Positions 34,692 through 42,233 of a DNA stretch of 64,000 nt are shown one piece after another; position 1 is the first letter of the stretch; every line of letters begins with the position of its first letter. Below the pieces are notes generated by a model. It ran no database searches. It was given only the letters and a program-made list of their open reading frames with translations, and was not told where the DNA came from. The stretch covers positions 682,001 to 746,000 of the forward strand of contig CANLQO010000002.1 of the NCBI GenBank assembly GCA_947493335.1, written 5' to 3'. This stretch comes from an uncultured Paracoccaceae bacterium (GTDB taxonomy: Bacteria > Pseudomonadota > Alphaproteobacteria > Rhodobacterales > Rhodobacteraceae). A program made the position numbers and the translations under genes.

Positions 34692-35408
34692 TTAGCGTCC
34701 GGCGGACTGAATGACGTTACGGATGCGTTCGTCTTCCTTGTCCAGGAAGGTCTGGCCAAGTTCATAGGCGCGCTGCACCTCGATCATCCGGCTGATTTCA
34801 AGGATGGGATTCACATTCGAACCCTCCAAATAGCCTTGCACCATGCGTCCATCCGGCGCGGGCGCAAATCCGCCGGGCGTTTCAAACATTGTGCCACTTT
34901 GGCGGGTCATGTCATTGGGGTCATTTGGGACCACAAGACCGATCTGACCAATCGGATCCCCACCGGCGCTGATCGTGCCATCTGCGGCAATCCCAATCGG
35001 GCCAACACCCTGAGGAATAAAGACCGGAGCCCCCCCCGCGTCGAGCACAGGGTTCCCGTCCATTGTCACCAGATCGCCGTTCGTGTCGGGCGTAAATGAA
35101 CCAGCACGGGTCAGGCGTGGCCCCGCGGAAGTGTCGATCAGGAAATATCCATCGCCTTCGATGGCGAGGTCAAAGCTGCCGCCGGTCTGGGTCAACGTCC
35201 CTTGGGTCATATCCGTGTGTCGAACCCGCGCAGCGGCCAGCGACAAAGATGGATGATCCGGCCCGAGGTCTGACACATATTCGGAAAACAAAAGCCCCTC
35301 AGCCCGAAACCCGGTCGTAGAGGCATTGGCGACATTGTTTGCGATGATCCGCAGTTCCGACATCAGGCCGGATTGGCGGGTGAGCGTGGCATAGGTGGCG
35401 TTTTCCAA
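34692..35408 (-). CDS. flgF: flagellar proximal rod protein FlgF
   Basis: 238 residues, proximal rod subunit. The start is TTG, giving MENATYATLTRQSGLMSELR, which matches the known FlgF N-terminus, with GGAGG 5-6 bases upstream inside the end of fliQ. NNVANASTTGFRAEGLLFSE and the C-terminal RMIEVQRAYELGQTFLDKED complete the rod-protein pattern. It starts one base after the fliQ stop, so the TTG is probably used through coupling. Confidence 0.94.
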   Translation of the reverse strand: MENATYATLTRQSGLMSELRIIANNVANASTTGFRAEGLLFSEYVSDLGPDHPSLSLAAARVRHTDMTQGTLTQTGGSFDLAIEGDGYFLIDTSAGPRLTRAGSFTPDTNGDLVTMDGNPVLDAGGAPVFIPQGVGPIGIAADGTISAGGDPIGQIGLVVPNDPNDMTRQSGTMFETPGGFAPAPDGRMVQGYLEGSNVNPILEISRMIEVQRAYELGQTFLDKEDERIRNVIQSAGR

Positions 35409-35409
35409 A

Positions 35410-35676
35410 TCAGCCTCCGGCGATCATGGGGATAAGGGTGGCCTGAAAAAAGCTGACCAGCGTTTCGGTCATGAACGCCATGGTGATCCAGAAGACTGCG
35501 ACGATCGCCCCAAGTTTGGGTACAAATGTCAGCGTCATTTCCTGAATGGATGTCAGCGCCTGAAACAAGCCAACCGTCACACCCGTCACAAGCGCGACGG
35601 TCAAAATAGGCAGAGAGATCAGAAAGGCGATCCACAGACCCTGCCGCAGCGTGTCGTAAAACAGCGCTTCTTCCAT
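35410..35676 (-). CDS. fliQ: flagellar export gate protein FliQ
   Basis: 88 residues, two membrane helices, the usual size. It has EALFYDTLRQGLWIAFLISL, then VGLFQALTSIQEMTLTFVPK and IVAVFWITMAFMTETLVSFF. I chose the ATG at 35676, which overlaps the fliE stop (TAATG); the long open frame upstream runs antisense-free through fliE but has no FliQ similarity. Confidence 0.95.
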   Translation of the reverse strand: MEEALFYDTLRQGLWIAFLISLPILTVALVTGVTVGLFQALTSIQEMTLTFVPKLGAIVAVFWITMAFMTETLVSFFQATLIPMIAGG

Positions 35677-35951
35677 TAGACGGGCATCCGCAGAATTTCC
35701 TGATAGGCCTCTACAACTTTGTCGCGCACGGTCACTGCGGTTTGAACTGCCAGCTCGGTCTGGGCCAAGGCGTGGACCAATTGATGCGGGTCGGCACCTT
35801 CGGTCATGGCTTGCATCGCGGTATTTTCGCTGGCCTGCAGCGTTGCCATAAAATCCTGTGCGGCACCCAGCGCACTGGCCGCCGGGTCGGGTTGTGTCGC
35901 TGACCGGCTGGCGGCGTAATTCTGGGCAACAAGCGTATTGCGAATATCCAT
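35676..35951 (-). CDS. fliE: flagellar hook-basal body protein FliE
   Basis: 91 residues, the adapter between MS ring and rod. LGAAQDFMATLQASENTAMQ, then VHALAQTELAVQTAVTVRDK and VVEAYQEILRMPV is the conserved C-terminal half of FliE. AGGAG precedes the ATG at good spacing. Its stop codon shares a base with the fliQ start. Confidence 0.93.
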   Translation of the reverse strand: MDIRNTLVAQNYAASRSATQPDPAASALGAAQDFMATLQASENTAMQAMTEGADPHQLVHALAQTELAVQTAVTVRDKVVEAYQEILRMPV

Positions 35952-35962
35952 TTTGCTGTCTC

Positions 35963-36355
35963 CTATTTCTTGAGCAGATCATTCAGGGCAGATGACATTT
36001 GCCGCACCTGATCAAACATCTTGAGGTTCGCCTCATAGCTGCGCTGCGCCTCGCGGGCGTCCGCAATCTCGACCAGCAGGTTGACGTTGGATCCGTCGTA
36101 ATGCCCCGTGGCATCGGCCATCGGATGGGTCGGGTCAAAAATGCGGTCGAGCGCCGTTGGATCAAGGCGCAAGTCCCCGGCCTGAACGGCACCCGTCCCT
36201 CGGGCGCCGTTCATCACCTCTTCGAATGAGATCGTTTTGCGCCGGTAGCCCGGCGTATCGGTATTGGCAATGTTTTCGGAAACATGCCGCAGCCGGTTTG
36301 CTTGTGCCTTCAGGCCGCTGGTCGCGACACTGATTGCTTCACTGAAATCTGTCAT
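35963..36355 (-). CDS. flgC: flagellar proximal rod protein FlgC
   Basis: 130 residues. The N-terminus AISVATSGLKAQANRLRHVS with ENIANTDTPGYRRKTISFEE and the C-terminus EIADAREAQRSYEANLKMFD are FlgC consensus, including the mid-region FDPTHPMADATGHYDGSNVN. AAGGA sits 7 bases before the ATG. Second gene after flgB, with a 9-base gap. Confidence 0.95.
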   Translation of the reverse strand: MTDFSEAISVATSGLKAQANRLRHVSENIANTDTPGYRRKTISFEEVMNGARGTGAVQAGDLRLDPTALDRIFDPTHPMADATGHYDGSNVNLLVEIADAREAQRSYEANLKMFDQVRQMSSALNDLLKK

Positions 36356-36364
36356 TTGTAGTCC

Positions 36365-36745
36365 TTAGCGCCCAAGAGACGTGCGCAGCACTGTCATGGT
36401 GTGGCGATAGATGGTCAGGGCGCGGTTGTGTTCTCGCGCGATATTGACGGCGTTCATCATCTCTTCCTCGATGGAAACCGCATTGCCGTTAGGGGATGGC
36501 TCTGCCCCGCCCAATTCGATCTTCGCCGCGTGCGCGGTTTGGCCATGACCGACGTGGCCAGGACGCGTTGCGCGCATCTGCGAAGCGGGGTCTTTGGCGT
36601 AGCTTTCGGAAAAAGTGCCGATCTTTTGCGCGATATAACCGGGTGTGTCGGCGTTTGCGACATTGCGGGCGGTCGTTGCCTGTCGGGCACCTGCATGTCG
36701 GGCCATATCGTGTGCTGTCTGAAACAGCGCCAGTGATTGATACAT
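36365..36745 (-). CDS. flgB: flagellar proximal rod protein FlgB
   Basis: 126 residues. It has AHDMARHAGARQATTARNVA and NADTPGYIAQKIGTFSESYA (rod motif), and ends in MMNAVNIAREHNRALTIYRH, a standard FlgB C-terminus. GGGAG lies 8 bases before the ATG. It opens a nine-gene operon and is divergent from fliI across an 85-base gap with a CtrA-like box. Confidence 0.94.
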   Translation of the reverse strand: MYQSLALFQTAHDMARHAGARQATTARNVANADTPGYIAQKIGTFSESYAKDPASQMRATRPGHVGHGQTAHAAKIELGGAEPSPNGNAVSIEEEMMNAVNIAREHNRALTIYRHTMTVLRTSLGR

Positions 36746-36793
36746 CGGGGCTTCTCCCTCGTGCTGATGAAACGAAGCATTAAGGGTGATTCC

Positions 36794-36808
36794 TTAAAAA
36801 GGTGTTCA
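36794..36808. promoter_or_regulatory. CtrA-like box between flgB and fliI
   Basis: TTAA (36794-36797), 7 bases, TTCA (36805-36808), one mismatch from TTAA-N7-TTAA, ending 22 bases before the fliI ATG and starting 48 bases from flgB. Its first half is also one arm of the inverted repeat TTAAGG (36780-36785) / CCTTAA (36792-36797). Confidence 0.45.
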
Positions 36809-36830
36809 ATTGCGAAAGGGAATCTTTGCC

Positions 36831-38165
36831 ATGACCGCAACTTTGATCGACCGCATGACTGTTGCAATGACCGATTTGCGCAGTGATTACCCTGTGGGTC
36901 GCGTGCTCGCCGTCACCGGTGCCGCCGTTCAGGTCGGTGGTTTGATGCATGTTCTGCGGTTAGGGGATCGGCTTGTTATTCAGGCGCATGGTGACTGGAT
37001 GCGGGCAGACGTTGTGCGATTGGATGCTGGCGTGGCGCACGCGCTTGTGGATGGGCCATGTGACGGCATCGCGTTGAATGATGCGGTGCAATACCTGCCC
37101 AAGCCGCGCTTTGCCCCGGATGACAGTTGGATCGGACGGGTCATTGATCCTGACGGCAAGCCTTTGGATGGGCGCGCACTTTTGCCGGGACTGGGCTGGG
37201 CGAACTTGCAGAATCCGCCGCCGCCCGCACATCGCCGCCGCGCCCTGGGTGAGCGGTTGGAAACCGGATTGGCAGTGATGAACACGCTTCTTCCGCTGGC
37301 GCGGGGGCAACGGGTCGGGCTGTTCGCAGGTTCTGGTGTCGGGAAATCCTCCTTGTTGGCTGATCTGGCACGCGGCGTTGACGCCGATGTTATCGTGATT
37401 GCGCTCGTCGGAGAGCGTGGGCGAGAGGTGCGCCACTTCACCGAAAATGTCCTCGGTCCGGAAGGGATGAAGCGGACCGTGGTTGTGGCAGCCACCTCTG
37501 ACCGGGCGCCGCAGGTCCGTCGCAGGTGTGCCTGGGCAGCGACGGCAACTGCAGAGTACTTTCGCGATCAAGGCAAGCAGGTGCTGTTATTGGTCGATTC
37601 AGTGACGCGCTATTGTGAGGCGCATCGCGAAGTCTCTGTCGTGGGGGGGGAGCAGGCCAATCTCCGAGGTTTCCCGCCGTCAACTGCGGGTGCAATCGCG
37701 TCACTTTGCGAGCGGGCCGGACCAGGAGAAGATGCCAGCGGCGACATCACCGCTGTTTATACGGTGCTGGTGGCCGGGTCCGATATGGAAGAGCCGGTGG
37801 CGGATATGCTCCGCGGCGTTCTGGACGGTCATATCGTGCTGGATCGCAGCATCGCAGAGCGGGGCAGGTTCCCTGCAATTGATGTGTTACGGTCGGTTTC
37901 GCGCTCATTGCCAGAGGTCGCTGATCGTGTCGAAAACGCTTTGTTGTCGGATGCGCGTGCCCATCTGGCGACCTACGACAAGGCATCGCTCATGGTGCAG
38001 GCCGGTTTGTATGAGGCAGGATCCGATCCGATGATCGATGCGGCTATTGCATGCTATGGCCCGCTGGAAAAATTCATGACCATCAAAGACAAACGCGATG
38101 CCCGCGCTCACTTTGCGCTTCTGAAAAAAGCCTTGGCGCATGCAGGGTCTCATGACGCGGCATAA
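36831..38165 (+). CDS. fliI: flagellum-specific export ATPase FliI
   Basis: 444 residues. Hexameric ATPase that unfolds and feeds export substrates, related to the F1 beta subunit. Walker A is GLFAGSGVGKSSLLADLARG (about 160-180), the Walker B region is QVLLLVDSVTRYCEAHREVS, and ALVGERGREVRHFTENVLG is also present. I chose the ATG at 36831 with GAAAGGG 8 bases upstream; a TTG at 36810 is in frame. It is transcribed alone and converges on the DUF1217 gene. Confidence 0.95.
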   Translation: MTATLIDRMTVAMTDLRSDYPVGRVLAVTGAAVQVGGLMHVLRLGDRLVIQAHGDWMRADVVRLDAGVAHALVDGPCDGIALNDAVQYLPKPRFAPDDSWIGRVIDPDGKPLDGRALLPGLGWANLQNPPPPAHRRRALGERLETGLAVMNTLLPLARGQRVGLFAGSGVGKSSLLADLARGVDADVIVIALVGERGREVRHFTENVLGPEGMKRTVVVAATSDRAPQVRRRCAWAATATAEYFRDQGKQVLLLVDSVTRYCEAHREVSVVGGEQANLRGFPPSTAGAIASLCERAGPGEDASGDITAVYTVLVAGSDMEEPVADMLRGVLDGHIVLDRSIAERGRFPAIDVLRSVSRSLPEVADRVENALLSDARAHLATYDKASLMVQAGLYEAGSDPMIDAAIACYGPLEKFMTIKDKRDARAHFALLKKALAHAGSHDAA

Positions 38166-38293
38166 CGTCTAAAAGAATTGACACACCGACGTTGAGTCAA
38201 TGAAGTCGGCGCGCTAACAACGAAAATTACGCCGCGGTCTGAGATACATCTATGATGACTGTGTAAGTAGTGTCCTAAGGCCCGCGACGCATT

Positions 38294-39112
38294 TCAAAAC
38301 GTCAATTTTTGAACTGGGCTAGGAACGGATTGAAGCAGCGTCAATGCGACGCTTCCACCGGTCGCAGCACTCAATTGATTGGCCTCTGAACGCACAAGAA
38401 ACAAGCGTATCAAATCTTCCTGAAGGTCAGGGTCAGTGAAGGCGCTGACATCGTCAGTCCCAAATACTGCTTCCGCACGATCCCGAAAGGCTTCCAGTTG
38501 CTGATCGATATCGATCGTTCCAATACTCGCGGGCAAACCGAGCGCATTTTCAAAGACCTTTCGCAAAGGCGCGTCCCCCATGATAGAGAACCAGCGCCCG
38601 GTATTCGTCTGATTATTCTCGACTATATCGCGCAACTTGTCAGTCGTGTTGAGCGCCAGACGCATGTCCTGATTGCTTTCGCCGACAGCGCGCGCGAATT
38701 GCTCTTTTTCAAATCTGCCGACAATTTCGTCGGCAAAAAAGGTCAGCCCGGTTCGCGGGATGCTGCCCTTGCCCAATCCGAAGGCCGAAGCGAATGCGAA
38801 GTAGCGTTTGTCAGACAAGCGATTGGCGAGTGCGTCTTCATCGATTATGCCGTCGCCAAGGACTTTTTTGATGAAGAATTTGTTGTTGATGTCTTCGTCC
38901 AAACCAAAGGCACCGAGGGCCACGCTCAGAAGTCGACGATCCGCAACCAATTCTTCTGCACTGTTCACCTTGGCGATGTTTTCGCGAAAGTAGGTCGTGT
39001 CACGGATGATCGGTTGACTCTTGTTGAATGTTTCTTGCTGCGGTTCGAGCGTCCGTTGCAGGAACCGCCAGCCGACATAGCCAGTCAGGGGTACAATAGG
39101 CTGGAAAGTCAT
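38294..39112 (-). CDS. DUF1217-family flagellar protein
   Basis: 272 residues. The stretch VADRRLLSVALGAFGLDEDI with NNKFFIKKVLGDGIIDEDAL, then ANRLSDKRYFAFASAFGLGK is the repeat unit of DUF1217, a family found in alphaproteobacterial flagellar loci whose exact role is not settled. The middle contains a second related repeat (FEKEQFARAVGESNQDMRLA). The ATG overlaps the flbT stop by 4 bases, so it is the last gene of flaF-flbT-DUF1217. 128 bases separate it from convergent fliI. Confidence 0.82.
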   Translation of the reverse strand: MTFQPIVPLTGYVGWRFLQRTLEPQQETFNKSQPIIRDTTYFRENIAKVNSAEELVADRRLLSVALGAFGLDEDINNKFFIKKVLGDGIIDEDALANRLSDKRYFAFASAFGLGKGSIPRTGLTFFADEIVGRFEKEQFARAVGESNQDMRLALNTTDKLRDIVENNQTNTGRWFSIMGDAPLRKVFENALGLPASIGTIDIDQQLEAFRDRAEAVFGTDDVSAFTDPDLQEDLIRLFLVRSEANQLSAATGGSVALTLLQSVPSPVQKLTF

Positions 39113-39513
39113 TGTGGTTGCGCCGCCATCAGACGATCCTCTTGCGGCAAGAGCGCGCGAAGCGCCTTGAGGGCGCGATAGAAGTCGTCCGCTCGGACGG
39201 CCTTTGTTGCTTGTGAAAGATGGGCGTGGCTCTCTTCGTCCATCAGGACTTGGCTCAATTGATTGATCCCGCTCATCATTTGGGGCCCTGCCTCTTGCGG
39301 CGAAACATCACCGGACAGAACCAGCTGCGCAATATAGCACACCCGACGCACCGGGGTGTTTGCCTCGCCGGGATGAATAGCATCGCGGAGCCGCAGGATG
39401 TTGGCGTTTGGCGTAATGATTGACAGTTTGCTGCGCCGATCCCCGTTTTCGATCACTGCGCCGTTTACGAGGACACGCTCATGCGGATTGAGCTTGAGAA
39501 CCAGGCCGCTCAT
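39109..39513 (-). CDS. flbT: flagellin post-transcriptional regulator FlbT
   Basis: 134 residues. In Caulobacter FlbT binds the flagellin mRNA leader and lowers its stability until the hook is complete. Seen here are LVLKLNPHERVLVNGAVIEN and RLRDAIHPGEANTPVRRVCY, both FlbT consensus. It overlaps flaF and the DUF1217 gene by 4 bases each. The flagellin gene just upstream has a leader with three hairpins, a natural target. Confidence 0.92.
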   Translation of the reverse strand: MSGLVLKLNPHERVLVNGAVIENGDRRSKLSIITPNANILRLRDAIHPGEANTPVRRVCYIAQLVLSGDVSPQEAGPQMMSGINQLSQVLMDEESHAHLSQATKAVRADDFYRALKALRALLPQEDRLMAAQPQ

Positions 39514-39875
39514 GTCGCGCCCACTGCGCTTCGCAGACCCCTGATTACGGAGGTATTTATATCAATCAGCGCCTGTAAATCAGCGTCTCCACGCAGGAAT
39601 TTCTGGCTATGAATGTCTGTGAACTCTGCCAGATAAAAAATGCTTGCGCGGAGTTCCTGGGGCAGCCCATTTGCAGCGTCTGCCACATCGACCGCCAGTG
39701 CCGTCCACATTTGACGGTTGTCGTGAACGGCAGAGACGATGCTGGCATAGCTGGCGTCTGTTTGCGAAAGGCGACTGGTGATTTCTGAAATGAGTTGTGC
39801 TTCGATAGATCGCGGTGTGCGAATGGAAGCAGTAGAGGGTGCATAGGCTTGACGGGCCAGTTCAATAGCGTTCAC
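39510..39875 (-). CDS. flaF: flagellin synthesis regulator FlaF
   Basis: 121 residues. FlaF acts opposite to FlbT in flagellin production and secretion in Caulobacter. Motifs seen are NAIELARQAYAPSTASIRTP, RSIEAQLISEITSRLSQTDA, QMWTALAVDVADAANGLPQ and ASIFYLAEFTDIHSQKFLRG, close to family consensus. It begins about 95 bases after the flagellin stop, beyond that gene's terminator. Confidence 0.93.
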   Translation of the reverse strand: MNAIELARQAYAPSTASIRTPRSIEAQLISEITSRLSQTDASYASIVSAVHDNRQMWTALAVDVADAANGLPQELRASIFYLAEFTDIHSQKFLRGDADLQALIDINTSVIRGLRSAVGAT

Positions 39876-39921
39876 GGCGGATCCTTCCGGGGCGGTGTGA
39901 AACCAAACGCGATTTTATCGC

Positions 39922-39963
39922 GCAAAAAAGTGAGGTGTCGGAGGCACCATTGGCGCCTCCGAC
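39922..39963 (-). terminator. intrinsic terminator of the flagellin gene
   Basis: Reading the minus strand, a 9-base stem GTCGGAGGC / GCCTCCGAC (39955-39963 with 39937-39945) is followed by a run of six T (39924-39929). It lies just after the flagellin stop and before flaF, so most flagellin transcripts should end here. Confidence 0.85.
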
Positions 39964-39970
39964 CAAGCCC

Positions 39971-41293
39971 TTAACGGAAGAGCGACAGGATCGTCTGTGG
40001 CGCCTGGTTCGCAATGGACAGCGACTGGACACCCAACTGCTGCTGAACCTGAAGTGCCTGCAGACGGGCGGACGCTTCTTCCATGTTGGCGTCAACGAGC
40101 GTGCCGATGCCCGACTTCAGAGCGTCGGTGAGTTTCGACACAAAGTCGGCCTGCGTCTCAATCCGACCCTGTGCCGAACCAAAGTTCGCCGCCGCGTCAA
40201 TGGAGGTCGCGGTCAGACTTTCGATTGCGGCAAGCGCTGCGGCCGCGCCATCATCGGTTGTGGCATCGAGTTCAGACAGAAGCTGCAGACCACCACTTAC
40301 GGTGCCACCGGCATCCAGATCGACGTTCGCGGCAGCAGAAGCAGCAAGCGCCGTTGTTGTGTTGTTAACAACACTGATAACGTTGCCGCTGACAGTTACC
40401 GTGAAGTCATCGGTCAGACCCTGTTCGGCCAGACGGAAATTCATGATGTCCGCCATGCCTTTAGCGATGTCTGCGGTCGTATCACCGTCTTTGGCGACAT
40501 AGAGGGCTTCCCCCTTGGTCGGGTCAACACCAGCAGCAGTGGCAAACGGTGTGCCCGATGCAGCGGCGTCAAAGATGGTCATATCAAAGCCGTAGCTGTC
40601 ACCAGCCATAACCGTCTTGGTACGGCCCGCGGTCGTTGCTTCGCCGTTGATGGTGTAGGTTGCTGCACCTGCGCCACTCGCGCCTGCAGTACCTGCTGCC
40701 GTCATCGCGGCGGCGGCCAGTGCGAGCGTACCTTTTGTGCCTGCAACTGTGCCAAGATCCTGCTTCGCAACAGAGATATCGCTGGATGTAACGCCGGTGG
40801 AAGACCGATCAAGCGATGACAGCACCCGCGTGATACCAGTATCGTCGACGTTTCCGGCGGCGGTGTAAGCCGTGGTCGTTTCGGCGTTTGACAGCAGATT
40901 CAGACCATTGAACTGTGCTGCGCCGACCACAGAGGTGATCTGATCGCGCAGTGCTTCGATGTCTGTCTGCAGCTTTTCGCGGTCAACGTTGGATTCTTGG
41001 GACGCAACAATCCGGTCCTTCATCTGCACCAAAAGATCGGTGACAGTCTCGGACGCCTGACGGGCCACAGAAACAGTCGACTCGCCCAGGGACAAGCTGG
41101 AAGAAATAGCCTTGAAACCCTGAACATCGGATTCCATGACCTTGGAAATCGCCCAGATGGCAGAATTGTCCTTGGCGCTACCAACAGCCTTACCTGTCGA
41201 GATCTGCGCCTGTGTTGTGGCGAGGTCCTTGTTGATGGATTTCAGAGTTTGCAGCGCAACCATTGCGCCATTGTTTGTCAGAATGCTTGACAT
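39971..41293 (-). CDS. fliC: flagellin
   Basis: 440 residues, filament subunit. The conserved N-terminal region reads SSILTNNGAMVALQTLKSIN, then DLATTQAQISTGKAVGSAKD, and SSLSLGESTVSVARQASETV. The C-terminal region includes RIETQADFVSKLTDALKSGI, ASARLQALQVQQQLGVQSLS and ends NQAPQTILSLFR. The middle (about 170-370) is variable and rich in Ala, Thr and Gly. I chose the ATG at 41293, with AAGGA 9 bases upstream; the longer frame reaches into the leader. Only one flagellin is seen here. Confidence 0.96.
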   Translation of the reverse strand: MSSILTNNGAMVALQTLKSINKDLATTQAQISTGKAVGSAKDNSAIWAISKVMESDVQGFKAISSSLSLGESTVSVARQASETVTDLLVQMKDRIVASQESNVDREKLQTDIEALRDQITSVVGAAQFNGLNLLSNAETTTAYTAAGNVDDTGITRVLSSLDRSSTGVTSSDISVAKQDLGTVAGTKGTLALAAAAMTAAGTAGASGAGAATYTINGEATTAGRTKTVMAGDSYGFDMTIFDAAASGTPFATAAGVDPTKGEALYVAKDGDTTADIAKGMADIMNFRLAEQGLTDDFTVTVSGNVISVVNNTTTALAASAAANVDLDAGGTVSGGLQLLSELDATTDDGAAAALAAIESLTATSIDAAANFGSAQGRIETQADFVSKLTDALKSGIGTLVDANMEEASARLQALQVQQQLGVQSLSIANQAPQTILSLFR

Positions 41294-41343
41294 GTTTTGT
41301 TTTCCTTTCGCGGTCTGCTTTGCAGCCACTTGATGGGGATCGT

Positions 41344-41408
41344 CCGCCACTGCTTTTGGGCGGTACCATGACGTCATTCTGACGTTTTCGTCGGCAACTT
41401 TGGCCGAC
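41344..41408 (-). promoter_or_regulatory. flagellin mRNA leader with three hairpins
   Basis: Three stems follow one another in the 5' leader: GTCGGC / GCCGAC (41390-41395, 41403-41408), ACGTCA / TGACGT around TTC (41371-41376, 41380-41385), and CCGCC / GGCGG (41344-41348, 41359-41363). They end about 50 bases before the flagellin ATG. Position next to flbT and flaF suggests they are the target of FlbT-type control of mRNA stability. Confidence 0.5.
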
Positions 41409-41450
41409 AAGACTACCGTTTTGGTGGCCTGATCTTTGAGCGATCAACGG

Positions 41451-41465
41451 TGAACGGTGGGTTAA
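41451..41465 (-). promoter_or_regulatory. CtrA-like box upstream of flagellin
   Basis: On the minus strand TTAA (41465-41462), 7 bases, TTCA (41454-41451), one mismatch from TTAA-N7-TTAA, about 158 bases before the flagellin ATG and upstream of the leader hairpins. Confidence 0.4.
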
Positions 41466-41507
41466 TGCGGATCGGTCATTTCCACACAATTTGATTGAAT
41501 TGCGTGT

Positions 41508-41849
41508 CTAAACCTTGTGCTCCATGCCTCCGTTTGATCGTGCCACAGTTTGCTTGCTGCCCTTTGAATCATAGATGTTGAGGCCAGATCGCACCGCGCG
41601 CAATGCGGTCAAACGCTCTTGCGCTGCGCGCATTCCGCTTAAGGCTGCTTCCAAAAGCTTTGCGTTATGATCGGCGCTATCCCGTAGCTTTCGTGCTTGA
41701 CCCGCACTCAACCTGAGCGCCGACAGATCCTGCACCAGCTCAACCTTTTGACTTGTCAGCTCTGCTACTTTCGCCAGATGACCCGCACGCAATGCGGCCC
41801 GCTCTTCGTCCAGAAGCTTCATTGCGTTTGTAAATCTCGCCTTATGCAT
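41508..41849 (-). CDS. FlgN-like export chaperone
   Basis: 113 residues, all-helical. FlgN chaperones carry FlgK and FlgL to the export gate. Here are helical segments (MKLLDEERAALRAGHLAKVA, LLEAALSGMRAAQERLTALR) followed by the ending SGLNIYDSKGSKQTVAR, a C-terminal tail common in alphaproteobacterial FlgN-type proteins. It starts 8 bases inside the end of flgJ. The sequence family is poorly conserved, so the assignment rests on size, helix pattern, tail and neighbours. Confidence 0.7.
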   Translation of the reverse strand: MHKARFTNAMKLLDEERAALRAGHLAKVAELTSQKVELVQDLSALRLSAGQARKLRDSADHNAKLLEAALSGMRAAQERLTALRAVRSGLNIYDSKGSKQTVARSNGGMEHKV

Positions 41850-42132
41850 CAGCGCGCGCCTTCATCGCGTTGAAGAGCGATTCGGCCAGGCCAATCCCAC
41901 CAGCCCGCACCAGTTCCTCTGCCTGCGCCTCACGCAGGAAAGACGAAAACTGTTCTTCGCCAATCCCGCCGCCAAACGCACCACTTTGGGCATCTAGGCC
42001 CGCGGATTTCAGCATCTCGGCAAGGAAAGTCGCCTCAAGCTTGGCTGCGGCATCGCGCAACTTGTCATCGTTCCCGTATCGCACCAGTTCGGGCGGCGGA
42101 ACAGTTGCGGGCAAGACCGGTATCGGCGTCAT
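41842..42132 (-). CDS. flgJ: rod-binding protein FlgJ-like (no muramidase domain)
   Basis: 96 residues, matching only the N-terminal rod-scaffold domain of FlgJ. It has AAKLEATFLAEMLKSAGLDA, then FGGGIGEEQFSSFLREAQAE and GIGLAESLFNAMKARADA, the usual consensus. The peptidoglycan hydrolase half found in enterobacteria is absent, as is normal in alphaproteobacteria. A strong AGGAGG lies 5 bases before the ATG. Divergent from fliK. Confidence 0.9.
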   Translation of the reverse strand: MTPIPVLPATVPPPELVRYGNDDKLRDAAAKLEATFLAEMLKSAGLDAQSGAFGGGIGEEQFSSFLREAQAEELVRAGGIGLAESLFNAMKARADA

Positions 42133-42233
42133 GGGACCTCCTGAACTTTTTTTCCTTTTGACCGATATCGGTAAACATTCCGTAAGCCTCTTGCGGCATT
42201 TCTGCGCAATCGAATGAAGAGATGGAGGATCGG

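Noticed and set aside
41400-41508. Sigma-28-type promoter upstream of flagellin
   Set aside because: A TCAA and an ACCGATCC-like element occur on the minus strand near 41470-41495 but the spacing is one base short and the match is weak.
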